From assembly GCF_001693415.1 (NCBI RefSeq), contig NZ_MAKX01000001.1, positions 248,300 through 312,299 of the forward strand: a stretch of DNA of 64,000 bases. Reading direction: 5' to 3'. Position 1 is the stretch's first letter, and the number at the start of each line of letters is the position of its first letter. The notes under the pieces are model-generated. The model had not been told where the DNA came from. It was given only the letters and a program-made list of their open reading frames with translations, and did not search any database. This stretch comes from Tenacibaculum soleae (GTDB taxonomy: Bacteria; Bacteroidota; Bacteroidia; Flavobacteriales; Flavobacteriaceae). The position numbers and the translations under genes are program-made. Shown in pieces: positions 1 to 9,679 of the stretch.

Positions 1-120
1 TTTTATGGACAAGGCTACTTTAAAACATTCATTAAATATTTAATGGCAAATTTTATGTTTTTTTTATTAGCACTTATTGGATCATTTACAATTTCATTTA
101 TCGCTTTTGTTTTGTACTAG
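1..120 (+). CDS. Membrane protein, C-terminal fragment (5' end outside window)
   Basis: An open frame runs from the first base to a TAG at 118-120 and gives 39 residues. It begins FYGQGYFKTF and then has a hydrophobic stretch of about 20 residues rich in Phe, Leu and Ile, so the protein ends in a transmembrane helix. The tail resembles the C-termini of Bacteroidetes multi-helix membrane proteins such as the DUF3667 type, but 39 residues are too few to decide. Its last 23 bases overlap the end of the convergent gene at 98-1465. Confidence 0.55.
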   Translation, partial: FYGQGYFKTFIKYLMANFMFFLLALIGSFTISFIAFVLY

Positions 121-1465
121 CCTGTTTTAACAGTTGATAGAAATAACTTTGTGGAGAATTTTTAAAACAAATAGAAATTGTTATTTTATTTTTATTTGTC
201 ACAAAAGCCTCCAACTTCTTAACTGATTGTAAATATCTATTAAATGTAATAGATGTGTTTTTACTTGTTTTAAGATAGTTTTCAGCATCAAAAGAAAAGG
301 AAAATTTATGCTGTTTATCACTCATAAAGTTAGGCGATTTTTCTCTATTAGAATACAACACCAATTCGTTCGGTCTATTTTTTACATATGTTTTAAAAAG
401 AGGGTTTACTACTAGCAAACTATCGTTAGCCACATACTTAATTGCTTGTTTATTGTATAAATAGTTAAAAAAATTATTACCCCCAAACTTAACCTTAAGA
501 TCTGGTTTTATTGTTTCTTGAATAGTTGTTTTTGCTACTTTATTAAAATCATCGTCATACTCGTACGTTACTATGGTATCTTTTTGATTGATAAAAGATG
601 TTATTACTGCATCAACCTCTCCGTTCCAATGTTTTTTTATCGAATCTAACGATAGCGTTGTTAATTTTTTAACCTTGTTTTTTTGTTCATTTTTCACAAA
701 ACCAAAAAGCAATTCTTTATTTATTTTTGCTGAAATATGCGCTAAAGATTCAATATTATGCCGAGCTTTATATGGTAAAAAAAAGTCTGTATCATTATTT
801 AAATTACCTAAAAAAAACAACTTATTTTTAGCAATACCTAATTCAATAAAACCATCTTTTTTGGTGGCTATTACTATAAGATTATCTGTTTTTTTAAGAT
901 AATCTATAACTTTATTTTTTTCAGGTAAATAGCTATTCTTTTTTAAAATAAAATCAAGGATATGAGTTATATCTTTCTCATTATTAAAATCAAACAACAG
1001 TTTTAGTTCATTGTTTTGCACAATACAACTAAAGTTATTTCGCGTAAAAAAAGTAACATTTTTCGAATATTGTTTTTTGATGAAATTTTCTTGCTCTAAA
1101 AAAGCCAGCAACTTTTGTTTATCATCAATTTTAATTGCACTACTAATCCAACTATTTTTTAAATTATTATGATTTGTATAGCAAAAAATATCTGTAGGAA
1201 TATCTACCGCATCTAACAATGATGTCTTACTCTTACTAGTGTTTGTTTTAATTGTTTTTTTACTGGATGAAAAATACAAAAAAGGATGTTTTACAACATC
1301 CTTTAATATTTTATATTCTATTTTTCGTAAGTTAACACGAACAACCACATCTGCATAAGCAGGTATTGTATTCGCTATATTTACAGTTGGATTATATCTA
1401 AAATACCCAACTGTAAACAAAACACCGACTATAATTAAAACAGTAAAAACTACTTTTTTTAGCAT
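98..1465 (-). CDS. DUF4836-like membrane-anchored protein
   Basis: A 455-residue protein with an N-terminal membrane anchor or uncleaved signal (residues 4-22, hydrophobic, no lipobox Cys). The phrase NTIPAYADVVVRVN just after it matches in layout the NKIPNNADVVIMAN of the neighbouring gene at 1470-3185, so the two are probably diverged paralogues with the same fold. I see no catalytic motif. It is last in a three-gene reverse-strand set (3194-3865, 1470-3185, this gene), with only 4 bases between its ATG and the upstream stop, which points to one transcript. A role at the cell envelope is inferred from the anchor; the function is unknown. Confidence 0.75.
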   Translation of the reverse strand: MLKKVVFTVLIIVGVLFTVGYFRYNPTVNIANTIPAYADVVVRVNLRKIEYKILKDVVKHPFLYFSSSKKTIKTNTSKSKTSLLDAVDIPTDIFCYTNHNNLKNSWISSAIKIDDKQKLLAFLEQENFIKKQYSKNVTFFTRNNFSCIVQNNELKLLFDFNNEKDITHILDFILKKNSYLPEKNKVIDYLKKTDNLIVIATKKDGFIELGIAKNKLFFLGNLNNDTDFFLPYKARHNIESLAHISAKINKELLFGFVKNEQKNKVKKLTTLSLDSIKKHWNGEVDAVITSFINQKDTIVTYEYDDDFNKVAKTTIQETIKPDLKVKFGGNNFFNYLYNKQAIKYVANDSLLVVNPLFKTYVKNRPNELVLYSNREKSPNFMSDKQHKFSFSFDAENYLKTSKNTSITFNRYLQSVKKLEAFVTNKNKITISICFKNSPQSYFYQLLKQASTKQKR

Positions 1466-1469
1466 CTAA

Positions 1470-3185
1470 TTACTTTGCTATATCATTAATAATTTTAAAC
1501 AATAATTGTAACGTATTTTCATCTTTTCCTTTGGTATTTAATCGTAATTCAGATGAAATTTTATTTCCTTTTAATTTTGACACTCTAAAACTAACATCTT
1601 TAACATTAGCTTTTGAGATACCTGCCATTTTTTTCTCATCTCTTCCAAACCATTCAGTTGGCATATTTTTAATTAAAGCATTAACATCAGTATAAATAAC
1701 ACTTGAGTTTCTTTTTATTAATTTACCGTGTTTAGTTGCTTTATAATTTATCCTACCAGCTTCAATATTAACAGCTCTTACTTTTGATGTTGTTATATAC
1801 AACACATCGTTTTTAATTACTGCATATATATTAAAAGGAATATCTTTACTTTTTTTAATAAATTCAAAAACATTGTTAGATACAGTTACAGTTTTGTGTT
1901 TTTGACCTAATTTAAATATTTTAGTTAATAATTCTTTTTCTTCTGAACCAATCATTAACGTAAAATCTGGCACTACTGTTTTTTTAGTTTTTGTTACCTC
2001 TTTACGCTTGTAGTTTTCATCATACTTATAACTTGTGTAACTAACCTCTTTTTCTGAAAAATCATTTAAAACAAATAATGCATCACCAGTTACTAATTTA
2101 GCAATTGCTGCTTCATCAACTAATAATGAAAACAGATCTGCAACAACCGATATTTCTTCTTTAAACTTTGGCACAATACCGCCATACATTTTATTTATCA
2201 TTGTTGGATACTGCTTTAATAATTCTTCCGTATTCATCGAAACACTCCAAAAAGCCAATGCTTTATTATGATCAAAGCTATTAATTAAAGTACTATTCAT
2301 TTTTTGATTGTAAATCTTCTTAAAAGATTTCGACATATCATCACTAACAGCCATATCTAAAGTAATGCTTGCATTATTTTCATTAAAAAACAAATTTGCA
2401 GTAACCTCTTCTACTCCGTAAATATTTTCTCCTTCTTTAGGCATAAAATAAGTCATTGAAGAACTTAAATTCCTACTAAAAGAACCTATTAAGTCAGACA
2501 CTAACATTCCGTAATTACGAACCCAAAGCGTAGCAACTGAACCCTTTTTCTTTCCTTTTTGAAAACTTGAATTTGTAGCAATTCCGTTAGATGTTGAATT
2601 TTCTAAGATTGAAAAAGCATATTTTTTTGTCCATAATTGTGCAAATCTCTTTCTAACCGAATATATCGATTCTCCTTTTTCTTTTAATTTTTCAAAACGC
2701 TCATCATGTTTTTTAAAGTAGCTGCGTGACTTATCTCCGTTAACAATTAAAAGAATTTTATCATTCCAAATTCTTAAATCGTTATACCCCTCAATAAAAT
2801 TATACCCGTCTTCTTTTCTAATTTTCTTAATATCTCTTTCCGATAACATAGATTCAAACAATGCTCGGTCGTCTAATTCCACTAAGAAAGTATGGTATGA
2901 AATACTATCACTTTTTTGAAAAAAGTAATATCCATTCGATTCAATATTAAAACCAGCCTTGCTTACTGATGTAATTTTATCTTCTCTTTTTCTATTAATA
3001 TTTTTTAATATTTTTTTTCCAATAATATTTTCATCTACATCAGAAACACTTATTAAATCAAATAAATTATCTGCATTTGCCATAATAACAACATCTGCAT
3101 TATTTGGTATTTTATTTTCTAATTTTTGGGCCTGTAAAACAACAATAGTGTTTACAAATAATAGGATAGCAATAATCTTTTTCAT
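1470..3185 (-). CDS. DUF4836-like exported protein
   Basis: A 571-residue protein with a signal peptide (MKKIIAILLF..., predicted cleavage after VLQAQ near residue 20). The opening motif IPNNADVVIMANADNL and the overall length fit the Bacteroidetes DUF4836 family, whose members are exported and of unknown function. It contains several Lys/Ser-rich segments and a repeated 'VxTxDALFVLNDF' style strand pattern but no recognisable active site. It sits between a lipoprotein gene upstream (8-base gap) and a shorter relative downstream (4-base gap), so the three are probably co-expressed. Family assignment is by motif and context only. Confidence 0.75.
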   Translation of the reverse strand: MKKIIAILLFVNTIVVLQAQKLENKIPNNADVVIMANADNLFDLISVSDVDENIIGKKILKNINRKREDKITSVSKAGFNIESNGYYFFQKSDSISYHTFLVELDDRALFESMLSERDIKKIRKEDGYNFIEGYNDLRIWNDKILLIVNGDKSRSYFKKHDERFEKLKEKGESIYSVRKRFAQLWTKKYAFSILENSTSNGIATNSSFQKGKKKGSVATLWVRNYGMLVSDLIGSFSRNLSSSMTYFMPKEGENIYGVEEVTANLFFNENNASITLDMAVSDDMSKSFKKIYNQKMNSTLINSFDHNKALAFWSVSMNTEELLKQYPTMINKMYGGIVPKFKEEISVVADLFSLLVDEAAIAKLVTGDALFVLNDFSEKEVSYTSYKYDENYKRKEVTKTKKTVVPDFTLMIGSEEKELLTKIFKLGQKHKTVTVSNNVFEFIKKSKDIPFNIYAVIKNDVLYITTSKVRAVNIEAGRINYKATKHGKLIKRNSSVIYTDVNALIKNMPTEWFGRDEKKMAGISKANVKDVSFRVSKLKGNKISSELRLNTKGKDENTLQLLFKIINDIAK

Positions 3186-3193
3186 GGTTAATT

Positions 3194-3865
3194 TTAATTG
3201 TTAAGTTGTATTTTATTTTTTATGGTTTGCTTGTTTGATATAATATCTTGGGCAGTAACACGTAACATTACTGCCTTTTTATTTTTTGAAATTTTTGCTT
3301 GTTGATTCGTACATGATTTCACTGTAGATTCAAATCGATAAACACCAGTATATGTAGCTGTTTTAAAAACTTTACGATCTTTAATTTTTGTGCTTTGAAA
3401 TGCTTTACCAATATTAAAATGATGACTACGCACAAATGTTTGTGTTGTTTTATCGTACTTAAAATGCTTGTGTTTTTGCATCACCAAAGCATCTCTTTTA
3501 GAGCTAAATGCCTTTAAAACTGTATTAAGTGCCTCAACAGTATCAAAATCACACGATACTGCAACTATATACTCATCAAAGTTTAAAGTGCTTTTTACAT
3601 GATGAATCCCTTTAGTTACTTTAATTTTTTGAACAATTTTATCCAGCTCTTTTTTTATCGTTTTTTTTGATGGCACTTTATAACCATTAACACTATCTAA
3701 CAACATTATCGATGCTATTTTAGTTTTACTTTTACTTAAGTTTATGGTTAACATTGCCGACCCTGAGCCATCTTTATTAAAAGATATTTCTTCAATAAAC
3801 TCAAAACAACTTGTAAATAAAAAGAGAGAAATTACTGATAAAAATAACAGTCGTTTTTTACACAT
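3194..3865 (-). CDS. Lipoprotein of unknown function
   Basis: A 223-residue protein with a type II signal peptide: a hydrophobic stretch followed by the lipobox FTSC, with the lipidated Cys at residue 20. The mature part starts FEFIEEISFNKDGSGSA, a beta-strand pattern seen in Bacteroidetes lipoproteins encoded before DUF4836-type genes. It is first in the three-gene reverse-strand set and probably sits in the outer membrane. A possible -7 box (CAAAAATA on the + strand, 3879-3886) lies just upstream, but I found no convincing -33 partner. Function unknown. Confidence 0.75.
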   Translation of the reverse strand: MCKKRLLFLSVISLFLFTSCFEFIEEISFNKDGSGSAMLTINLSKSKTKIASIMLLDSVNGYKVPSKKTIKKELDKIVQKIKVTKGIHHVKSTLNFDEYIVAVSCDFDTVEALNTVLKAFSSKRDALVMQKHKHFKYDKTTQTFVRSHHFNIGKAFQSTKIKDRKVFKTATYTGVYRFESTVKSCTNQQAKISKNKKAVMLRVTAQDIISNKQTIKNKIQLNN

Positions 3866-3941
3866 AGCTTTTTTTGGGCAAAAATAACAAAAATCTTTTG
3901 TTCGTTACCTCCCTATTTGTAGCCAAAAATGAAAAGTGTAA

Positions 3942-4619
3942 CTATACAAATGGTTGATATTTCATTCCTGTTTTATTTCCTTCTTTTAAAACAGTCGTAA
4001 CACTTACAGTTTTTACTTGCAATCTTTTCATTTTCAAAGACACATTAGCAGTTCCTTTTGTTTCGTCTGTATGAAAATCAAAAATATCTTTTTGAGAAAA
4101 TTTTTCATTTTCTTGCAACCATTCATTAAACCAATCACGTCTTAATTGTTTCATTTCATGAGTATACAGCGTAGATGACGACCAAATTTTAGGTTTATTT
4201 GCTAATTTTTCGAAGTATTTTTGCGCTCCATCCCACACCAACTCATAAGCATTTAAACCGTTATTCCAATCAATTAAAACGATCGTAAAAGGCTCAATTC
4301 CCTCAAAATTAAACTGCTCTATTACAGTTATTACATCGGTTACTTTTAAAAATTCTTTTACAATTACTCCCCTACTCAATCGGTAACTTTCGGCTCGTTT
4401 ATGTTTTTCAAAACCACCATTTAACAAACAAATTAATCGTTTTTTTTCAGACAAACCAATCCAAGTTCCACCCGCTAATTCATCTTTCGGATACGTTAAT
4501 TTAACACCCTCTTCAACATATTCTTTAGGCGCTATTGTTTTCCTTTTCGGGTCTTCATCTCTATTTGAAGTTAATATAAAATTATGATCTCCTAAAGGTA
4601 AATAAGTTACCGTGCACAT
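3942..4619 (-). CDS. NRDE (TANGO2-like) family protein
   Basis: A 225-residue protein starting MCTVTYLPLG with SNRDE at residues 18-22, the family-naming NRDE motif. The Cys at position 2 directly after the initiator Met suggests an N-terminal nucleophile layout as in Ntn hydrolases, though this is an inference. GGTWIGL near residues 45-51 and the LNGGF loop are also typical. The family includes eukaryotic TANGO2, linked to haem and acyl-CoA metabolism; the bacterial role is not settled. It is transcribed away from pruA and probably stands alone. Length fits the short bacterial members. Confidence 0.85.
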   Translation of the reverse strand: MCTVTYLPLGDHNFILTSNRDEDPKRKTIAPKEYVEEGVKLTYPKDELAGGTWIGLSEKKRLICLLNGGFEKHKRAESYRLSRGVIVKEFLKVTDVITVIEQFNFEGIEPFTIVLIDWNNGLNAYELVWDGAQKYFEKLANKPKIWSSSTLYTHEMKQLRRDWFNEWLQENEKFSQKDIFDFHTDETKGTANVSLKMKRLQVKTVSVTTVLKEGNKTGMKYQPFV

Positions 4620-4707
4620 ATTGTATTATTTTTTGATAAATGAGACGTAAAAACAACTTAGTAATTACTAAAATAAATGGTAACTTTGTAGTACCAAACA
4701 ATTAAAA

Positions 4708-4739
4708 TTTGTTTGACAAAACGAACCACATAATCTTTG
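4708..4739 (+). promoter_or_regulatory. Probable pruA promoter
   Basis: TTTG at 4708-4711 is followed after 19 bases by TAATCTTTG (4731-4739), close to the Bacteroidetes -33/-7 pattern TTTG-N19/20-TAnnTTTG but with one extra base inside the -7 box. It would give a leader of about 70 bases. A second exact -7 match, TAACTTTG at 4681-4688, lacks a clear -33 partner. Confidence 0.4.
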
Positions 4740-4812
4740 CAAATTAATAGCATTAGATTTTGTTTTTCAATTTTTATTAAAAAATATTTTTTAACACAAA
4801 CAACATACTAAA

Positions 4813-6438
4813 ATGACAAGAGGATTTTTTAATGTTCCTAAAGCAGTAAACGAACCTGTAAAAGGGTATGCTCCTGGATCTCCAGAAAGAGAAGAATTAT
4901 TAGCAACATACAAATCAATGTTTAATAGTAATATTGATGTGCCAATGCACATTAATGGTGAAGAAATAAGAACTGGAAACACCAAAAATATTACACCTCC
5001 ACACGATCACCAACACGTTGTTGGTCAATACCACACAGCCGATAAATCGCATGTAGATACAGCAATTTCAACTGCTTTAGCTGCAAGACAAGAATGGTCT
5101 AGTACAAGCTGGATGGAAAGAGCTTCTATCTTTTTAAAGGCTGCAGAATTATTAGCTGGTCCTTATAGAGCAAAAATGAATGCTGCAACAATGATTGCAC
5201 AATCTAAAAATGTACACCAAGCAGAAATTGATGCTGCTTGTGAAATGATTGACTTCTTCCGTTTTAACGTAGAATTCATGATTGACATATTTAAAGAACA
5301 GCCTGCTTCTGCTCCTGGAATTTGGAACAGAGTTGAATATAGACCATTAGAAGGTTTTGTATATGCAATTACTCCTTTTAACTTTACATCTATTGCTGCA
5401 AACTTACCTGCTGCTGCTGCTTTAATGGGGAATGTTGTTGTTTGGAAACCATCTGATCATCAAGCATACTCTGCACAAGTAATTGTAGATTTATTTAAAG
5501 AAGCTGGTTTACCTGACGGTGTAATTAACGTTGTTTACGGTGACCCTGTAATGATTACCGATACTGTATTAGCTTCTCCAGATTTCTCTGGATTACACTT
5601 TACAGGTTCTACACATGTTTTTAAACATTTATGGAAGCAAATTGGTAACAACATCGACATTTATAAAACATACCCAAGAATTGTTGGAGAAACAGGTGGT
5701 AAAGATTTTATCTGGGCACACAACTCAGCAAACCCTTTACAGGTAGCTACCGGAATTACAAGAGGTGCTTTTGAGTTTCAAGGACAAAAATGTTCTGCAG
5801 CTTCAAGAGCTTACATACCTGCTTCTATTTGGGAAGATGTTAAAGGACACCTTATTGCTCAAGCTAGCGAATTAAAAATGGGATCTCCAGAAAATCCATC
5901 AAACTTTATAAATGCAGTTATTCACGAAGGTTCTTTCGATAAAATTGCAAGTTATATTGATGCTGCTAAAGCAGATGATAATGCCGATATAATTATTGGT
6001 GGTGGTCATGATAAATCTAAAGGATACTTTATTGAGCCTACTGTAATTGTAGCGAAGTCTCCAACATACGCGACAATGACTACCGAATTATTCGGACCTG
6101 TTATGACTATTTTCGTTTACGAGGATGCTGAATGGGAAGCTTCATTAAAATTAGTAGATGAATCTACTGAGTATGCATTAACAGGTGCTATTTTCTCAAC
6201 AGACAGATACATTGTTGAAAAAGCTTCTAAAGCTTTAGAAAATGCTGCAGGTAACTTTTATATTAACGATAAGCCAACAGGTGCAGTTGTAGGACAACAA
6301 CCATTTGGAGGAGCAAGAGCTTCTGGAACAAATGATAAAGCTGGTTCTCCTCAAAACTTATTACGTTGGACATCTGCTCGTTTAATTAAAGAAACTTTTG
6401 TAACACCAACTGATTATAAATATCCTTTCTTAGGGTAA
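4813..6438 (+). CDS. pruA: L-glutamate gamma-semialdehyde (1-pyrroline-5-carboxylate) dehydrogenase
   Basis: This 541-residue NAD-dependent aldehyde dehydrogenase carries out the second step of proline breakdown, oxidising glutamate semialdehyde to glutamate in the cytoplasm. The catalytic Cys is C327 within FEFQGQKCSAASR, and the general-base Glu is E293 in VGETGGKD. PFNFTSIAANLPAAAAL is the cofactor-binding region and a C-terminal QQPFGGARASGTNDKAG is typical of the mammalian ALDH4A1-like subfamily, which is the stand-alone form in Bacteroidetes rather than the fused PutA. No proline dehydrogenase gene lies next to it here. A strong intrinsic terminator follows, so it appears to be transcribed alone. 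Confidence 0.95.
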   Translation: MTRGFFNVPKAVNEPVKGYAPGSPEREELLATYKSMFNSNIDVPMHINGEEIRTGNTKNITPPHDHQHVVGQYHTADKSHVDTAISTALAARQEWSSTSWMERASIFLKAAELLAGPYRAKMNAATMIAQSKNVHQAEIDAACEMIDFFRFNVEFMIDIFKEQPASAPGIWNRVEYRPLEGFVYAITPFNFTSIAANLPAAAALMGNVVVWKPSDHQAYSAQVIVDLFKEAGLPDGVINVVYGDPVMITDTVLASPDFSGLHFTGSTHVFKHLWKQIGNNIDIYKTYPRIVGETGGKDFIWAHNSANPLQVATGITRGAFEFQGQKCSAASRAYIPASIWEDVKGHLIAQASELKMGSPENPSNFINAVIHEGSFDKIASYIDAAKADDNADIIIGGGHDKSKGYFIEPTVIVAKSPTYATMTTELFGPVMTIFVYEDAEWEASLKLVDESTEYALTGAIFSTDRYIVEKASKALENAAGNFYINDKPTGAVVGQQPFGGARASGTNDKAGSPQNLLRWTSARLIKETFVTPTDYKYPFLG

Positions 6439-6464
6439 AATGTATATTATAAAACACATTATTA

Positions 6465-6497
6465 AACCTCTTGATCTAAAATCAAGAGGTTTTTTTA
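6465..6497 (+). terminator. Intrinsic terminator of pruA
   Basis: A perfect 11-bp stem (6465-6475 with 6481-6491) and a 5-base loop, followed by a run of T. It starts 26 bases after the pruA stop codon. Confidence 0.85.
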
Positions 6498-6651
6498 TTA
6501 TAAATCAATCAGATATTTGTAGCGTTATTAAGTAATATATGACATATCCGCAATAAGTTGCCTCCTAAAAAGTAATAAATCCCCTTAAATTTTAAACCCT
6601 TAACTTATGTGTTACGTTTTTTTACATAAAACTGAAACAATTTCTTTTGTA

Positions 6652-6690
6652 AAAAATAAAAAGGTGCTTTATAAAGCACCTTTTTATTTT
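6652..6690 (-). terminator. Intrinsic terminator of the rimP-nusA-infB operon
   Basis: AAGGTGCTTT and AAAGCACCTT (6661-6680) form a 10-bp palindrome flanked on both sides by A/T runs. Read on the reverse strand it lies about 26 bases after the infB stop and is followed by T-rich sequence. The A tract on the other side could let it work in both directions. The remaining bases between pruA and here (6498-6651) show no gene. Confidence 0.8.
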
Positions 6691-6705
6691 TATTGAAGTA
6701 AAGTT

Positions 6706-9549
6706 TTATTTTAACTTCTTCTTTACTGCTACTTCAGTGTAAGCTTCAATTGTATCGCCTTCTACAATATCATTGTATCCTTTAATTTGAAGTCCACAAT
6801 CATATCCTTTAGTTACTTCTTTAACATCGTCTTTAAAACGTTTTAATGAAGTTAATGAACCATCATGTACTACAATTCCGTCTCTAATAATACGGATTTT
6901 AGCATCACGAGTAATCTTACCTGTCATCACCATACATCCTGCAATGTTACCAACTTTAGAAATTTTATAAACTTCTCTAATTTCAACATTACCAAGAACT
7001 TCTTCTTTCATTTCAGGAGATAACATTCCTTCCATTGCGTCTTTAAGATCATTAATAGCATCGTAAATAATAGAGTATGTTCTAATATCAACTTCTTCTC
7101 TGTCTGCAACTACACGTGCATTTCCTTGAGGACGCACATTAAATCCAACAATAATGGCATCTGAAGCAGTTGCTAATAACACATCCGATTCGGTAATTGC
7201 TCCAACTCCTTTATGTAAAATATTTACTTGAATTTCTTCAGTAGATAATTTTTGGAATGAATCTGTTAAGGCTTCTACTGAACCATCTACATCTCCTTTT
7301 AAGATAATGTTTAGTTCTTTGAAATCTCCTAACGCAATACGACGACCAATTTCTGCTAATGTTAATGTTTTTTGAGTTCTTACCGATTGCTCACGTTGTA
7401 ATTGAGAACGTTTTGCTGCAATTTGCTTCGCTTCACGCTCATCTTCAAATACATTAAACTTATCACCAGCTTGTGGTGCACCGTCTAAACCTAATATTGA
7501 TACTGGTGTAGAAGGGCCTGCTTCTAAAACTTTCTTTCCTTTATCATCAAACATAGCTCTTACTTTACCACTATGTTTACCTGCTAAAATATAATCTCCA
7601 ATTTTTAACGTACCTGCTTGTACTAAAATTGTTGACACATATCCTCTACCCTTATCTAATAATGCTTCAACAACTGCTCCTGTTGCATTTTTATCTGGGT
7701 TTGCTTTTAATTCTAAAATTTCAGCTTCTAATAAAACTTTTTCTAATAACTCAGGAATTCCCTGACCTGTTTTTGCTGAAATATCTTGCGATTGTATGTT
7801 ACCTCCCCATTCTTCAATTAATAAATTCATTGAAGATAATTGTGTTTTCACATTATCTGGGTTAGCGTTTGGCTTATCAATCTTATTAATTGCAAATATG
7901 ATTGGCACACCAGCAGCTTGTGCGTGTGATATTGCTTCTTTTGTTTGAGGCATTACATCATCATCGGCAGCAACTACAATAATTACTAAATCGGTTACTT
8001 GAGCTCCACGAGCACGCATTGCTGTAAAGGCTTCGTGACCTGGTGTATCTAAAAATGCAATTTTTTGATCGCCAACAGGAACTGCATACGCACCAATGTG
8101 CTGCGTAATTCCTCCTGACTCTCCATCAATTACATTTGCTTTACGAATGTAATCTAATAACGATGTTTTACCATGATCTACGTGACCCATTACTGTAATA
8201 ATTGGTGCACGTGTTATTAAGTCTTCTGGTTTGTCTTCTACTTCTTCGATAGATTCTTCTACCTCAGCTCCAACAAATTCTACTTTATAATTAAACTCTT
8301 CTGCAACAATAACTAATGTTTCAGCATCTAAACGCTGATTCATCGTTACCATCATTCCTAACATCATACATGAAGAAATAATGTTAGTTACAGGTACATC
8401 CATCATTGTAGCAACTTCACTTACGGTAACAAATTCTGTTACTTTTAAGATTTTGTTATCTAATGCTTGTGCTTCCTGTTCTGCTTCAGTTTGTTCTCTG
8501 TGAGCATCTCTTTTATTTCTACGGTATTTTGCTCCTTTTCCTTTTTTAGATTTACCTTGAAGTCTTTCTAAAGTTTCACGTACTTGCTTTTGTACTTCTG
8601 CTTCTGTTGGTTCTTCTTTTTTAACGGCTGGTCTTTGAGCACCTCTACCTCTAAATCCTGGGCGATTATTACCGCCTCTATTACCTCCACGGTTTTGATT
8701 AGGTCTTGCTGTTCCACCTGTTTTATTAGGTGTACCAGGTTTGCTAATTCTTTTACGTTTCTTTTTATCCCCGTCAGACTTAGCGTCAGGTTTTTTCTTC
8801 TTAGGTCTTTCAAATTGTTTTAAATCAATTTTTTGACCTGTAATTTTAGGACCGTCTAATTTTTTATACTGCGTTTTAATTTTCTCAGCAGTTTCTGGAG
8901 TAACTTCAGGTGCTTTTTCCTCTTTTACTTCCTCTTTTTTAGTTTCCGTAGCCTTTACTGTTGGTTTTTCTTCAACTTTTTTAGGTGCTTCTTTAACTAT
9001 TTTAAACTTAGCTTTTACAGGCTTTCGTCTTTCAACCTTTGCAGGTTCTTTTTTAGTTTCCGCTACCTTTTCTATTGGCTTTGGTGTTTCTTTTTTAGGC
9101 TCTTCAGCAGGTTTTTCTTCTTTAAGTGCTGCTACTTCTTTTTTAGGTGCTTCTTCTTTAGGTTCTGATTTTTCTTCGACTTTTTTACCAGTACTTACAT
9201 CAATTTTACCTACAGTTTTAAGCTCTAATTTTTTAGCTTTGGCTTTTAAAACTTCTTGCTTTTTAGCTTCGTCTTCTAACCTCTTCTTCTCTTGCTCTTC
9301 TTCTGCCTGTATACGAATAGCTTCTTTTTCTTTACGTTTTTCTTCGCTTACTTCTTTAGAGGCTACCTTCTTAGATTTATCTGTTTGAAAACCATCAAAT
9401 AATATTTGATATTCTTTATCAGAAATTTTAGTAGTAGGACGAGCTTCTATTTCATGACCACTTTTAGCTAAGTGTTCTACAGCTCTATCTAAAGAAATGT
9501 TTAATTCTCTTAATACTTTATTGAGTCTTAATTTGTTGCCTTCAGCCAT
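6706..9549 (-). CDS. infB: Translation initiation factor IF-2
   Basis: This 947-residue GTPase delivers formylmethionyl-tRNA to the 30S subunit. An N-terminal IF2N-type helical domain (residues 1-50) leads into a long, charged Lys/Glu/Pro linker (about 60-360) with a Gly/Arg/Asn-rich patch near 275-305. A second IF2N domain follows (about 365-420), then the G domain with GHVDHGKT at 455-462, DTPGHEAF and NKID, and the C-terminal beta-barrels. The low-complexity linker is normal for the phylum. It is last in the operon, 130 bases after nusA; that gap holds an 8-bp inverted repeat, AAAGAACA/TGTTCTTT (near 9574-9611), that could form a leader hairpin but lacks a clear T tract. Confidence 0.97.
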   Translation of the reverse strand: MAEGNKLRLNKVLRELNISLDRAVEHLAKSGHEIEARPTTKISDKEYQILFDGFQTDKSKKVASKEVSEEKRKEKEAIRIQAEEEQEKKRLEDEAKKQEVLKAKAKKLELKTVGKIDVSTGKKVEEKSEPKEEAPKKEVAALKEEKPAEEPKKETPKPIEKVAETKKEPAKVERRKPVKAKFKIVKEAPKKVEEKPTVKATETKKEEVKEEKAPEVTPETAEKIKTQYKKLDGPKITGQKIDLKQFERPKKKKPDAKSDGDKKKRKRISKPGTPNKTGGTARPNQNRGGNRGGNNRPGFRGRGAQRPAVKKEEPTEAEVQKQVRETLERLQGKSKKGKGAKYRRNKRDAHREQTEAEQEAQALDNKILKVTEFVTVSEVATMMDVPVTNIISSCMMLGMMVTMNQRLDAETLVIVAEEFNYKVEFVGAEVEESIEEVEDKPEDLITRAPIITVMGHVDHGKTSLLDYIRKANVIDGESGGITQHIGAYAVPVGDQKIAFLDTPGHEAFTAMRARGAQVTDLVIIVVAADDDVMPQTKEAISHAQAAGVPIIFAINKIDKPNANPDNVKTQLSSMNLLIEEWGGNIQSQDISAKTGQGIPELLEKVLLEAEILELKANPDKNATGAVVEALLDKGRGYVSTILVQAGTLKIGDYILAGKHSGKVRAMFDDKGKKVLEAGPSTPVSILGLDGAPQAGDKFNVFEDEREAKQIAAKRSQLQREQSVRTQKTLTLAEIGRRIALGDFKELNIILKGDVDGSVEALTDSFQKLSTEEIQVNILHKGVGAITESDVLLATASDAIIVGFNVRPQGNARVVADREEVDIRTYSIIYDAINDLKDAMEGMLSPEMKEEVLGNVEIREVYKISKVGNIAGCMVMTGKITRDAKIRIIRDGIVVHDGSLTSLKRFKDDVKEVTKGYDCGLQIKGYNDIVEGDTIEAYTEVAVKKKLK

Positions 9550-9679
9550 AAATTATTTTATACTTTATATTCAAAGAACACACTTTATAGGTTAGTATAG
9601 TTATGTTCTTTTTCTTTTATTGTCAGATTTCGTATTAATTCTCATCAATTTTGCAGGAGACTGACTTCCTTTATATTGT

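Noticed and set aside
588..902. Forward open frame of 104 codons inside the gene at 98-1465
   Set aside because: Antisense shadow of a coherent exported protein; no promoter, odd composition, low-complexity product.
8568..8813. Overlapping open frames on both strands inside the infB linker
   Set aside because: Produced by the Lys/Glu/Gly/Arg-rich low-complexity linker of IF-2; no independent signals.
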